64,000 nucleotides of DNA from Corallium rubrum (taxonomy: Eukaryota; Cnidaria; Anthozoa; Scleralcyonacea; Coralliidae), in contig OZ036014.1 of the NCBI GenBank assembly GCA_964035015.1, forward strand, positions 8,047,735-8,111,734, read 5' to 3'. The notes under the pieces were generated by a model that saw nothing but the letters and a program-made list of their open reading frames with translations, was not told where the DNA came from and searched no databases. The position numbers were made by a program, and so were the translations under genes. Below, one piece after another: positions 26,285-42,660 of the stretch. Numbering within the stretch: the stretch's first letter is position 1; every line of letters begins with the position of its first letter.

Positions 26285-26620
26285 AGACGGCCTTTTCCAA
26301 GGACGGAAACTCAGCTAAAGTCTTTGGTCTATCTTTTTGTTCGCCTTTATGCATTTTTGTGCACGGTGCACGGTCACTGAACACATTGTATTTTAGTATA
26401 ATGAACGAATTGTCCAATAGCAACGTTTCAGTTCAATCACTCAACCGCGCTATTTAAATATTAATAAACCTAAAACAAAGGTTGTGCACGGTGTAAGGTA
26501 CGGTTCAACATAAAATCACAGCTCATTATAGGAGCTTTGAAGTTTGCCGAGTTTCCAGACCATATCTCGATTGACTATGGTTTTATTGACAGCACCATGC
26601 GCCTTGTGATAGACTTAGCG
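26285..26620. mobile_element. Dispersed element, copy 1 (copy 2 inverted at 42250-42560)
   Basis: Shared with 42250-42560 in opposite orientation: TTTTTGTTCGCCTTTATGCA, TTGTGCACGGTG, TTTAAATATTAATAAACCTA and CTCATTATAGGAGCTT. Both have CACGGTG near their ends in opposite orientation. It carries words resembling the interior of the element at 3808, so the two may be related. Confidence 0.6.
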
Positions 26621-26623
26621 GTG

Positions 26624-27343
26624 TTTATATGAGTAAGCGGGATAGCCCGGCAAGCGAGATCTCACTGTGTAGTTATTTTCCTGTTAAAAATTCCTCTGCG
26701 TTTATATGGCAAGCGGGCTAGCCCGGTTAGCGAGATCTAAAATAAATGAAGAAAAAAACTAGGAAAATCTTTGTCCAAGGTAGAAAAAATAGACAAAACT
26801 TTGTTGGAAAACCTCCTCAATAATCATTTAAGTCGGATAAAACCCTCGAACGTCGGGATTTATGCTATATAAAGCCCTCGGACGCTTCGCGTCCTCGGGT
26901 CTTTATATAGCAAATCCCTCGTTCTCGGGCTTTATCCTATACATATAAACGCGAGCCAGAAATCATCCCGCTCAGGGACGTAGCCAGGGGGGAGCCGCGG
27001 CTCCCCCCTTTTGATATATAAAAACAACAGATGTAACTACAAAACTGATGCAATATGAATTGTGTCAGGAAATAAACTGTAACAGTGTATTCAATCTACT
27101 GAGTGTATGCATTTTGAATATCTATGTGACGTTTGCGTGTTTTGACTTTTGAGTATTTTATATGACGTTTTTTAACCTTTAGAGTCTATAAAATCTTGCT
27201 CCAAAAGCCAGGAAATGGCATTTCAGCGACTCTCGACTTCAAAATGTCCTGGGGGAGCCCTAAAATTTTATTTTAATTTTGGCTCCCTCCTTTCAAAATC
27301 CTGGCTTTCTTTTATCCCGCTTACCGAGCTATCCCGATAAGCG
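26624..27343. mobile_element. MITE with nested CGTAGCCAGGGG element
   Basis: Outer ends contain AAGCGGGATAGCCCGG and the inverse CCGAGCTATCCCGATAAGCG, with an inner repeat AAGCGGGCTAGCCCGGTTAG. Nested at 26973-27306 is an element starting CAGGGACGTAGCCAGGGG and ending AAAATCCTGGC, whose sibling is at 31286-31641. Confidence 0.65.
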
Positions 27344-27866
27344 GGCTGCTTAATAAGTACATTAAACACGTTTGTGGAAAACAGTCATTTTCAGATGGAG
27401 AATTTGTCTTCGATCAAGTCTCTCCTCAGACAGGGAGAACTTCATGACAAAGCCATAGTAGCCCAAAGCCAGGGTGGATTCCGTGCAAGTCTCACGCCGG
27501 AGATTGTCGACAAGGGCACAAGGCTGATCGGAGTTGCCCAGAGCCTCCGTTCCTTGGACTTATAATCTTTCCACACAGTTTACATGCAATGACAGCGACT
27601 GCGTCGTATCTGTGAACAAACGAGTTTCGATTTGCGTGGCGCTAAATACTTCAATGGTGCTGCGTAGGCGGCTGCATGACAAGTCAGTCATCGTACAAAC
27701 TCGATTACCTATTGGTTGGAACGACAAGTTATTACCACCCACCTCAGTACTGATGAATACATAATAATTTGTCGTCGCAACCAATAGGAAAGCGAGCCGT
27801 ACGAGTCTGGACGACTGAGTCGTTCAGTTAATAAGGTTATTCGTTCGTTCTCATTGGATTGTACCA
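27344..27866. other. No gene recognised
   Basis: Two short open frames here (27374-27565 and 27534-27764) have no recognisable domain and no splice-supported extension. Probably transposon debris. Confidence 0.4.
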
Positions 27867-28674
27867 GTGAACTCTATATATACCTGGAAGGCTGACTCCA
27901 TTCAATCCCAGCTGGAGTAAAAAGTCAGGAAAAACATGGCGGCAATCATTCTCGTACCCAGACCTTCGCCAGAGCCACTACGCATTAGCGCGTGGGTCTG
28001 GGTACGAGAATGGGCGGCAAGGGGAAATTTTTGGACGTCAGAGGCTCCTACGCGGTCATCTTGGATGTCAACCTTAGTCTTTTTTCTCGCGGCCGAACCA
28101 CAGGTGGCCCGAACGTACACCCTCTTGCCGTAGGCGTAGTATATTCGTAAAGCTCGACTGAAACGTAACGTTTGGCTCTCACCGTATGCGTATATACGAA
28201 CGGTCGGTACGTTTTTCGAGCTGCGAAGATGAACGTTTGCGTCGGAAGAGCAATGAACTGAAAGCCAAGTTCTTCACGAATGTACTGATGACAATTTTAG
28301 CGAGATCGAGTGATTTTTGTGGATTTTACGGAGCTTCAAGTGAGGGCCGTCTGAAATATTTCTATGTCTAAATTTGAATATTCTCTGTGAGTCTAAATTT
28401 ATTTCGAATTTCTATACCCTGGTCCCAGAGGATTTCTATTGTAAGTACAGAAAGTAAACACAAAAGGAACACAACACTGCTCGCGCTCGAGAGGGTGTAC
28501 GTTTGAGCCGCCTGTGGTTCGGCCGCGAGAAAAAGGACTAAGACTGACATCCAAGATGCCCGCGTAGGAACCTAGAACTGACGTCCAAAAATTCCCCATT
28601 GCCGCCATGTTTTGCCTCACTTTTTAGTCCTGGAATTGAATGGAGTCAGCCTTCTAGGTATATATAGAGTTCAC
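27867..28674. mobile_element. Foldback element with arms of about 250 bp
   Basis: Ends GTGAACTCTATATATACC and inverse. Arms carry GGCTGACTCCATTCAAT, ATGGCGGCAA, GGACGTCAG, ATCTTGGATGTCA, CGGCCGAACCACAGG and their complements in order. A tiny 65-bp palindrome (about 27948-28012, CTCGTACCCAGACC) is inserted in the left arm only. Confidence 0.85.
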
Positions 28675-28822
28675 CGTTTTCATTTCATGCCGTCAAGGAA
28701 CCCGTCTTCATTTTGTGCCGTTTTCATGTAATTTTTGTGCCAGTATCGTGTAAACGCAAGGCCTAAACGGCATGATTTTGTTCCGTTTTCAAATTGTACC
28801 GGCATCGTGTAAACGGGGTCTA
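28675..28822. mobile_element. Half element of the CGTGTAAACGGGGTCT family
   Basis: Matches the right part of the elements at 51129-51503 and 47025-48271 (TCATGCCGTCAAGGAACCCG, CGTGTAAACGCAAGGCCTAA, CCGGCATCGTGTAAACGGGG). It abuts the previous foldback directly. Confidence 0.7.
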
Positions 28823-28888
28823 AGACATAGTCATATATTTCGATTTTGGGATGTTGAATTGACCAATTTTGAAGCATTTTCATTAAGA

Positions 28889-30870
28889 GCCGTGTTGTAT
28901 AAAGAGTCTGGCACTAGCAAGTGTGTGACGTAAACGGAGGAACGATTTTACGATCCATTAAAGTAATCATTGCGCGCTCATTTTCTCGTTGACGGCCATT
29001 TTTTTGGGACGCCTAATTCTTAATACATGTGCGGTTGGAAACTTGCACAAGTTATATACAACATAAATCAGCTTTTCTTATGATTTCAATCGTCCAGGTT
29101 CAACTGTTTACGTAATCAGGGGCGCCGGAGCCACGGGGGCAGCTGCCCCCCCCTGCCCTCACAGCGCGGGGGCAGCACGGGGGCAACCAATTGCCCTTTC
29201 TCGTAAGAGGAATGTTTTCTACAGGAATTGCCATTTGTATTATATATTGTATTAAATGACTTTTGTATTAATACCTCAAATGACTCATAAGCTAAGTTAT
29301 TACTGCAGACCATGCAGAGGCAGCAAACTAATTTTGCCTTGGGTTAGCTGTGTCCAACCTCGTTCTCAGTTGTTTTTTTTGAAATTTGGAGGGTGGGAAA
29401 AAGCCCTGGAATCGGCCAGTCACAGCACCCAAAAATACTGGGTGTAATAAATTAGCAATTTAGTTTAGTATGCAAAATCACTCTGAGTAATGGCAGCCCC
29501 GTGGGAGAAGTTCATTGTAATGGCGGTCCAATTTGCCCGTTGGCGGTCCCGTTGAAGCTATTTGGTCATTTGCCATGTTTTCTTAAATGTAAATAGGAAT
29601 GTAGCATCAATATGAACAATTCAGTCGTTCAATTTTCTTTCTCAATACATTGTCATTCATTCTATTATACCGTTATGCTTTTTGGTTATTTTATGCTATA
29701 GAGAAAAATTGGCAAACATTTACCACGTGCAAAAATTAATGCTGAGAAAAAGTGCCCTTTTTATATGGCTGCCCCCGCCCAACCTCGTACCCAGGGTCTT
29801 ATCTGCTTTCAAAATGGCGAGATGAGAAGACCCTGGCAAAGGCTGGTCACGTGATTCCAAAATACTCCAAGATTCTTGGAGTATTTGGTCACGTGGATAA
29901 TTTGAGCTTCGCCCGTCCTGGGGGGAGCGGTTGATTCGGTTCTTATAAATGTAGAAGGTTGTTGGCTGTTGCAAGTCCTGTAACGTTAAATTCAAGCGGT
30001 AAATAAATTAGATATATTTCAAAATTTACGACATTTGCTGGATAATTCATATTTGTTGCCGTCAATCGCCAGAAATGAAGCCGAAGGCGACGAACGATCA
30101 TAAACTGAAACCCGCTTTCAATAGAACCACTGCGGTTAAATACAGGTACTGCTACATACACTTAAAATATTCGAATGCTGGTGATTGTTGGAAGTTTATT
30201 TACCGTCCAGTATAGCACATTTATGTTTCTTGTCCACATGTTTGGGATTTGTGGAAATTTAATTGTTGTATCTGTCGATTTATACTCAAATGGCTTAACG
30301 GCATATTCGAATCTGCTGTCCTCGTTGACTTTGAGGTTGTACTTTAATACAAATATTCGATCAACAATAATACTACGATTGACGAACATTATAGATTAGC
30401 ACTGAAGACTTTGGCTTTGTATATTTCTAAACTTTTTAAATTAGCCTGATTCGGAAAGTCCAGAAACCGAAATATTAAATACTTCTTGCTTGCATAATAA
30501 AGCAAATATGTTGTAGTGTAGACGCTTCTTACTAAAGATGGTCATTGCCTGATTTTATAAATTTGTTAAGAGAATGTCTTGTTATTTGTACGGTTTTTGT
30601 TATTCTTGGTTGCCTAAATAGTTCGCTGAATAACAAACTATACTTGTTTATCAGTGACTGTATCGCGCCCCCCGGTACAGTGTGAGTCATCATCAAAATA
30701 TTCCAAAATTATTGGTGTCACGTGACCAGCCTTTGCCAGGGTCTTCTCTCCGCCCCGCCATTTTCAGAAGACCCTGGGTACGAGGTTGGCCCCCGCCGCC
30801 TTAAGTAGCTTCCGGCGCCCCTGTTTACGTTACAAACTTGCTAGTGCTAGACTCTTTATACAACACGGCT
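28889..30870. mobile_element. Three-level nest of inverted-repeat elements
   Basis: Outer arms AGCCGTGTTGTATAAAGAGT and inverse (28889-30870). Middle element 29117-30823 with ends CAGGGGCGCCGGAGCCACGG and CTTCCGGCGCCCCTG. Inner element 29779-30789 with ends CCAACCTCGTACCCAGGGTC and inverse, then CTTTGCCAGGGTCTTCTC pairing. About 29940-30690 is AT-rich DNA with no gene seen. Confidence 0.75.
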
Positions 30871-31285
30871 TTTTTTAGAATACTTCGTTAAAAAAATCGG
30901 AAATCGACAAAAAGTACGGTGTGCTTCAATTTTATCATCATATTCGTATTCTCCATACTTTGGCGCATATAACAAGCCGGAAAAATAATTTGCCTTGAAT
31001 TGATCTTTAAAACTGTTGGGCACCAAACAGTTTTGCCTCCTGGTGGGAAATTATTTTGATTCTCAAAAAAAGCTGTTCAACCATTTAATAGTTTTCCCCT
31101 TTTACACCCATTTATTTATCGTTTAAAACATTCAGTTGTCCTTCGGCAGCGTATATATGTGAAGAAGAAGAATTTCAAATGAAGTGGGATCATTGCTGTT
31201 AGAAACGTTATCCGACCGGGTGCATGGATTAGATATTCCCCGATGAGCTAATGTGTGTGATGTTTGATATAGGGGTATTTCTGAC
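30871..31285. other. AT-rich spacer with SINE-tail remnant
   Basis: A GAAGAAGAAGAATTTCAAAT stretch near 31162 matches the tail of the tRNA-derived SINE family inverted, and TTCCCCGATGAGCTAATGTG at about 31235 matches a segment near 15860 inverted. Confidence 0.4.
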
Positions 31286-31641
31286 CAGTGGCGTAGCCAG
31301 GGGGGAGCTGTGGGAGCCGCGTCTCCCCCCCCCCCCCTTTAGATATAAAAAAAAGACGTGTAACTACAAAACTGATGCAATATGAATTATGTCAGGAAAT
31401 AAACTGTAAACAGTGTCTTCAATCTACTGAGTGTATGCATTTTGAGTATCTATGTGACGTTTGCGTGTTTTGAGTAGTTTTTTAACCTTTAGGGTCTGTA
31501 AAATCTTCCTCCAAAAGCCAGGAAATGGCATTTCAGCGACTCTCCATTTCAAAATTTCCCGGAGAAGCATGCCCCCGGATCACCTCTAAAAATATATTCT
31601 GATTTCGGCTCCCCCCCTTTCAAAATCCTGGCAACGCTCCC
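31286..31641. mobile_element. CGTAGCCAGGGG-family MITE, copy 2
   Basis: Closely similar to 26973-27306 along its length (TGTAACTACAAAACTGATGC, GAAATAAACTGTAA, CCAAAAGCCAGGAAATGGCA). It begins CAGTGGCGTAGCCAGGGG and ends CTGGCAACGCTCCCG. Confidence 0.75.
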
Positions 31642-31664
31642 GTTTCTGACTGCCTTAGCCCATA

Positions 31665-32001
31665 GTTAGTGGAGGGGGATGGTTTGGAAGCTACATTGTC
31701 ACTCAAGATTACGCAATGGTCATGTTGATGAACACAATAGTTCATGTTGGAGGAAGGCAATTGGTTGAAGAAAGGAAATTCTATGGACAAGTGACGACGA
31801 AGGACTACACAGCGAACAAAGGACTTACAACACGTGACGACGAAGGACTACACTAATTAAACACGAACGTTGCTATTGGATGACTGCTTCATTATACAGA
31901 AAATACAATACGTAATTCAGTGACCGTGAAATTAGACAAATTGAACAAAAGCATGGAACGATGACTTTTGCCGAGTTTCCAAACCATCCCCCTCCACTAA
32001 T
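31665..32001. mobile_element. GTTAGTGGAGGGGGATGG MITE, copy 2
   Basis: Ends GTTAGTGGAGGGGGATGG and inverse; sibling of the ELP2-intron copy at 3808-4134. Interior carries the tandem tract GTGACGACGAAGGACTACAC. Confidence 0.8.
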
Positions 32002-32010
32002 TATGCTCAG

Positions 32011-32125
32011 CCTGGAGCCCAACGGCTCAGTGGAGAGCGCTTGCATGTACGTTTAGTTAAACCAGAGACCTTTCGTTCGATTCCCGCAACAGTGACCCGA
32101 CTTCGTTTGAAATTCTTCTTCTTCA
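32011..32125 (+). mobile_element. tRNA-derived SINE, degraded head
   Basis: GGCTCAGTGGAGAGCGCTTG (A box region) and CGTTCGATTCCCGCAACAG (B box region) in sense orientation, then the family tail TTTGAAATTCTTCTTC. Confidence 0.65.
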
Positions 32126-32674
32126 CTTATTTATGGTTTATTTATTTATTTAAGACAAAATTAAACGATAAAAAATATTTTATTAAAAAAGTGGGTGTCA
32201 GGTATATAGTTGTGATTGTGACAACGTTTCGACCATGAACCTATATAACGTCATTTTCATGTCAAAATAAGTGTACGGAATATTTATATAGTAATTACAA
32301 TAAACATTCAAATTTACTTCTACTATTAATTTATGTCTCAAATCATTAATAATTCATGAACCAAAAACAAAATAAATTAATGTTTAATCAGTGCTTTGAA
32401 ATCGGAGGAAAAGTACAAGCACTTTGAAATAATGCAAAGTACGTTTTCAAAGTCTTGGGACTTTGAAATAAGGCAAATTATATTACGTTTCAGAGGTTTC
32501 TTCGGAGTTTTGAGTTTGAGAAGTCAGTTCAAATACGCGACGTTGGACTTTTCCGGGATTACAAAACCCCTGTGCATTAAAAAGGCTCGCCTTTTCAAAA
32601 AGCACTCGGACTTTGAAATCCCGGTAAAGTCCTCCGTCTCGTATTTGAACTATTACATAAAACATCTCTGTACT
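32126..32674. other. Spacer with foldback around ACTTTGAAAT words
   Basis: CTTTGAAATAAGGCAAATTA and nearby TTCAAATACGCGACGTTGGAC are echoed inverted at 32600-32660 (CGGACTTTGAAATCCCGG, TCGTATTTGAAC), so a decayed MITE is likely. No gene seen. Confidence 0.4.
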
Positions 32675-32769
32675 GCCGAAATTATAGAGCGTAGTTTCTA
32701 ACGTTTCGAGCGAAGGCCCTTCGTGAGAGAGAAACGTGAAGAGTGTAAACAAACAACGAGCTTATATAA

Positions 32770-32855
<86 letters not shown>

Positions 32856-33250
32856 AAAGATAATCATGTGACTAAAAATTGGCCAATCAGATAAAAATAA
32901 CAATAAGAAATTAATGATGAGATGCGAAAAAATTAGATAGCCAATTAGAGCATAACAATAAATCAATAATGAGATGCGGAAGACATTTGCTATTCCCACC
33001 GTCGATGAGCAAAAAAGGAGGGGGTGTAAAAGGGATGAGTGAGTAAAAAGTATTATAGTTAAGTGAAAACGCTGTTTATGTCCGCCCTTGTTGAACAAAA
33101 ACAGCGTCTTCGGGAGTGTTAAATAAAAGACAGAAAAAAAGCATCTCATTATTAATTTGTTATTGTTATTTTTTTATTTTTGGCCACTTGTCACATGATT
33201 ATCTTTCTTATTATATAAGCTTGTTGTTTGTTTACACTCCTTACGGTTTT
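32675..33250 (-). mobile_element. PLE terminal-region foldback with (TA)n tract
   Basis: Left half resembles the minus-strand PLE ends at 15655 and 46100, with the hammerhead-like motif mutated (CTCACGA instead of CTGACGA). A TA array runs about 32763-32853. The right half (about 33140-33240) repeats the same end inverted (ACATGATTATCTTTCTTAT). Confidence 0.6.
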
Positions 33251-33343
33251 TAATAAAATGTTTTTATCTTTTACTTTTGTCTTAAGGTAATTCCCCAGTA
33301 ATCCTTCCAGAAATGAAAAGTTTCTGAGACCCTCCAGTATTTA

Positions 33344-33515
<172 letters not shown>

Positions 33516-33928
33516 ATACAGCTTCCAGTAAATCATGTTTTCCCAATTTGGAGCTATTTTAGCAGTATAACTTTTGATTTCGTCTTGTTATCTTGAAAAA
33601 TTCTTCGTAAACTACTTGGTTTATAACGAGTGGGAAAATATTTTATATCTTATACGCACTTATATGATATGAACCATTTAGTGGCAACAAAAAATGGAAG
33701 AAAATTTAGTTGAAAATTTAGACGAATTTAATTGTGGTTTTATAAACTATTGATGTTATATTTTTTTGTTAGTCTAGAATAATTAGTTAAAAAGTTATAA
33801 TAAAACTTAGAATAATTCTAAAATTGACGCAAAAAGTGACGGGCAAGATTGTTCAGATTTCAGTTGAATTTCTTGGAAAACCACCTAAAAAGATGGCTGT
33901 TAAGAAATCAATCAAGCTTTGGTAAATA

Positions 33929-38110
<4,182 letters not shown>

Positions 38111-38507
38111 AGTTATAGTCTACGAAAAAATTAATTTACCCATTCACAGCCTTTAGTAGAAATAATTTTAACATTATTCGCGTATCATGTGCTCAAAACT
38201 GATTTCTACCGATTATATCTGCCTTTATATAATTAAAGCTTTTTTGCCGGAGTGGTAGTTCCAAAAAAGGAAACGTTGTTTAAACACAAGTAAATAATCT
38301 GGCTCCACTCAATGTTTAGTCCGAAAATGTAAAACAACTACCTTTCACAAGTACTTTAGGTGACTCCGTACAGTTTCTTGAAAAGTGGAAAACACACGTT
38401 CTAGATCCAAAATCTTGTACATTGATTATTTGTTAAAAGAATGGAACTACCTGACTTGTATAGAACAGCATTTTGAGAATCGGAAATTGTAACGAAAAAG
38501 AGCATAC

Positions 38508-38880
38508 TGTGGTTGCTTTGGCAACAATGACGTTTCGAAATAGCTGCTAATTTAAACTAGTTTAATTCGTAAAAATCCTTGGTGCCCCCATTTTTTATTT
38601 CATTAAAAGTTCTCTTCTAGTATGAGTAACCGTTTAGTAAGAATAATCACGTTTTTTTATTTGAACAATTTTAGATCTTTAATTAATTCTTTGACCGTTT
38701 TCATGGCGATAAAGTAATATAAATAAGTATTTACGTCGTGTTTCCACAAAACTCATTTATATTAATTTTAGATCTTCAGAATTCTTTTAAGCTGGGGTCA
38801 CCGAGCTTTTTTGCGAATTAAACTAGTTTAAACGCAAATTAGCAGTCATTTAGAAATGTCATTGCTGCCATAGCAACATG
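38508..38880. mobile_element. Foldback element with PLE-end insertion
   Basis: Arms TGGCAACAATGACGTTTCG, AGCTGCTAATTTAAACTAG and inverse (to about 38880). In the loop, 38690-38765 matches the PLE end of 52900-52955 inverted (CATGGCGATAAAGTAATATA, GTTTCCACAAAACTC). Confidence 0.65.
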
Positions 38881-39493
38881 TCCGTCTAAGATGCAAAAAA
38901 AAAAGCTTGCCTCTTCAACAAGCTCCACTATTTGTGTTAAACTTAGAATAGTTCTCAATCGCGATTCTTTGCCGCTTTTCACGATAATGAAACCCAATCT
39001 GACTTTCAACTAACACACATGTATAAGCTCCTATCGTGCTTTTTGTGTTTAATAATTTTTACTTTAACTTGACTTGACTTGGCTTTGCACCAAATTTAAT
39101 TTTATAAGATTATGAATCAGTATTTGTTAAAAGCTATTCAATTATGTAATAAAGTTGACAGTTTTCATGTCCTGTTACCCACTTTTCAACTTTTGGTTAT
39201 CGATCGGTTTAAAATAGTTGTCCGACAAACTATGTTGGAGTTTTATCTTATCTTATTTTTTAACCAGCATGTGTGTGTGAGAAAAATCGCTTCTCGGTAT
39301 TCATTGTTCTGTCAAGATATTTACGACTGGTTTGGTATTTTTTTAGGCTTAGGGTAGTAATGTGATTGCGTAGCCCGGATTTGACCAAGAAACGTAGACG
39401 CATGTACACATTGCGTACCTATTTTTATGGGCTTTAGCCCAGATTTGACCGTTTATTAACACTTTGTCATGAAGATTTTACCTTCGTGAATTA
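38881..39493. other. No feature recognised
   Basis: AT-rich DNA. The open frame 39112-39357 shows no domain and has no support. Confidence 0.4.
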
Positions 39494-40146
39494 TTAAAGT
39501 GTCTATGAAGTGAAAAATACGTTGGCATTTTTGTTGTTTTCTTGTACAGAGGAGCATGACAGGAGCACTCAATGAAAATTTCAAGGGAATAGGATGCGTT
39601 AGCCTCCTCCGCAAGCAACTCCGTGTCTTCCGGCCCAGATGTGTGAGCTGATTTATCCAAGCATAATATTTAGCTGACACGAGCTGGCATAGGTACCTGT
39701 GTCTACTGTGATTATCTACTATCAATCGCCCACAGTTCCCCATTTTCCCAGACACAGTCGCCGGAAAACACAGAGATGCCTGCGAAGGAGGCTAAGGATG
39801 CGTAGTTTTCGCGCTATCAACTCTCAAAATTTGTCGTGGATAGTTTGTTTTGGGGAAATTTGGGCTTCTTGGTAACAATACCTTTTGACGTACGCAGATG
39901 GATCATTAATAGTGAAATCTATTGTTCATATGCATAGTCGTCCATTTGCGTACGTCATAAGCATTGTTACCGAAAGCCCAATTTTTTCTCCAAGAACGAC
40001 TAACCATGGCAAACTTTGAGAGTTTATAGCGCGAAAACTATCGCATCAGATTCTCTTGAAATTTTCATTGAGTGCTCCTGCCATGCTCCTCTGTACAATA
40101 AAACAACAAAAATGCCAACGAATTTTTCATTTCATAGACACTTTAA
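39494..40146. mobile_element. Foldback element with nested MITE
   Basis: Outer arms TAAAGTGTCTATGAAGTGAA, TGGCATTTTTGTTGTTTT, GGAGCATG, AATGAAAATTTCAAG and CGCGCTATCA with inverses. Nested at 39599-39794 is an element with ends TTAGCCTCCT and AGGAGGCTA flanked by AGGATGCG on both sides; the unbroken right arm keeps the empty site. Confidence 0.85.
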
Positions 40147-40639
40147 GTTATCTGGTTTTAGCCAGAGTAAATTACCAATGTAAAGGCCACCAATGGCAGT
40201 GAAAGGGTTAACATGTGACTTTGTGTAACAAAATAGGTGTAGGGGTTGTGGGGTACAAAATATTTTCTGTCTTACAGTGGTGGGGTTAAAGTAGGTTTTT
40301 TTTAAAAAATGGTTAGATTAGACAATTTCTGTGATCCAAGATATTTTCTCTTCAGCCATGGCTAGAATTGGCAGATTTCTTAGCTCTAGAAAGCACCATA
40401 TTTAATACTGAAAAAAAATAAATTTTTCCAAACATTGAAGATATCTATTATCTATTTTGAAGTGACTCCAGTTTCCACGCATGCAAATGATGCGTGATAC
40501 CTGAATTTACAATTTGTTTTCATTACTGTAATTAAAATGCGGGAAAAATTACTTGAATATGATTGGCTAATGAAATGTGGGAGATGCATCATGCTGCGCT
40601 TCCAGGTCGCGCAATGAAACAGGAAAGTGTGAGCCTTCA

Positions 40640-40846
40640 TTAAAGACCTTAAGATACCCCGGGTTCGGTTTACGGGTACCGCCATATTTGTCTACTCGTA
40701 ATAGAGACCTTAAGATACCCCCGTACCCGTAGTCGTATGTACGGGTAGACCATGAGCTACCACGGGAAAACGGGTAGATATTACGAGTAAACAACAATGG
40801 TGGTACCCGTACCCGTAAACCGAACCCGGCGTATCTTAAGGTCTTT
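40640..40846. mobile_element. Palindromic MITE with internal duplication
   Basis: Ends AAGACCTTAAGATACCCCGG and the inverse GTATCTTAAGGTCTTT. A second AGAGACCTTAAGATACCCCC start at about 40700 suggests insertion of one copy into another. GGTTTACGGGTACC words pair across the centre. Confidence 0.7.
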
Positions 40847-42249
40847 ATTGACACGCAATCTTCGCGCCGAGGAGACGAACATACGATCAGGAAAAATTTT
40901 CACCCACCATCCCACCCAGCCAAAATAAAAAAAATCAACGACGAACAAACAAATATATTAATTCCATCAGTTCTTACAAACTGCTGTTTGAAGGGTACAA
41001 GTCAGCCCGACTGGTGATCGGATCAGGATCAACAGACCCAGTCAACCTGATCCTACTCTGCCAAGCACCAAGGATCAGATCACGCACGACGCATGAGCCA
41101 CTACTCGGTCTGCCTGTCACCCAAAAAACGGATAAATATAAATGGTGGTCGCAAACCCAACGTAATTGACGCATAGTCATCGGTATATGACGTCATCGGT
41201 ATATGACGTCATAATTGTTGGTACTTTATGTTAATTCTATGATGGTTTCGGGTTGATTCAGGTAGAGCTAACCCAACACTTACTGTAACCTCTGCATTAA
41301 CCTTAACACCCAAACAATATAGTAGCTACGAGACGAATGGTTAGTGTTGGTGCACTAAGTCTCCAGAGTGAACTAACGCAAGAAAAGATATGAAAAACAC
41401 ATTCACACACTTGTAAACTATTTGACCAGCTAGCTAGCGGTGTGAGCTAAGCACTTGGAATCATTACATACCGTAACCCCCCCCCAAAGTTTCTCACCGG
41501 ATTTGGAAAAATCTCAAAATTGGTCTTGAAGAAAACTGGGGGGGGGGGGGGACGCGTCCCCCCCTAGCGACGCTACTGCTTTATAGCAACCGTGAACTTC
41601 AGCGAGGACTGACTTTTTTTCAACAAATCTGCAAGGTCATTTTTCGGTCTAAAAATGCTTTTTAATTTTGTTTAATTTAAATTAATTATTTAAACTATTG
41701 AAAGAGTGTAAACTATTAGTGAAAATGAATACACCAGGAAATTTACCACGAAATTTTGCCTGTGTTTGAAAAAAAAGCAACAGGCACAGCGATAGAGTGA
41801 GGAAAATTGGAACGTTGCCGAGCACCGATCGTGATAATTAATGTCCATGTACTTCGACATTTTCTGGACATAAAATAGCTCTTGAATAATTTTGCCCGCA
41901 TGAATTCTCGTAAAATTTAAGTTCAATTTTAGATTTTTGACAGTTCAACTTTGTATCTCTACGCATGCGCAAGAGATATATTGCAGCATGTTTAGTTGTA
42001 GCCAATCAAAGTCCAGAGTCGAAGCGGGGACGACAACTTCACGACCATGACCGATCAATCGACGCCGATCTTGTTTCAGAAGAGCACGTGTGCAAGAACA
42101 GAAGCATTGGAACAGAAGGTTTTTACAAATTTAGTAAGTTTTTTCACCATGAATTGTAGTCAATTTTTAATTGTGATACCCTAGACGTTGTTGGAATGAT
42201 GACAAAAGTTTTTCAAAGCCCCTAATTAAAGTCGTATTCAGACGAGGCT
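40847..42249. other. No gene recognised
   Basis: Contains a short tandem CATCGGTATATGACGT at about 41178 and a C/G-tract pair at about 41478 and 41540 that may mark a decayed MITE. The open frame 41965-42159 has no recognisable domain. Confidence 0.35.
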
Positions 42250-42560
42250 ATAGCCAACTGTTCTGCCAGTCTGATCATAGTCAATAGGCCCAATAGAGAT
42301 ATCGTCTGGAAACTTGGTAAACTTTGAAGCTCCTATAATGAGCTGTGTTCTTATGTTTAGCCATACCCCTTTCACCGTGCACATATTTGTTTTAGGTTTA
42401 TTAATATTTAAATAGCACCGGTTGAGGTTTGAACTGAAACGTTGCCATTGGATAATTCGTTAAATACAATGGTCAATGCCTTCAATGAACCCTGCACCGT
42501 GCACAAAAATGCATAAAGGCGAACAAAAAGATAGAACAAAGACTTTAGCTGAGTTTCTAC
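42250..42560. mobile_element. Dispersed element, copy 2 (inverted relative to 26285)
   Basis: Shares GAGCTCCTATAATGAGCTG-type, TAGGTTTATTAATATTTAAA and GCATAAAGGCGAACAAAAAG stretches with 26285-26620 in the opposite orientation. Confidence 0.6.
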
Positions 42561-42660
42561 ACTATATTTTGAATGAGTGATCTAATCAAGCTTCATAAAT
42601 TGACAAGGCTGTGTACATGTATTGCCAAAGTGCCAAACAGAAATGGATGACCTTCTAATA

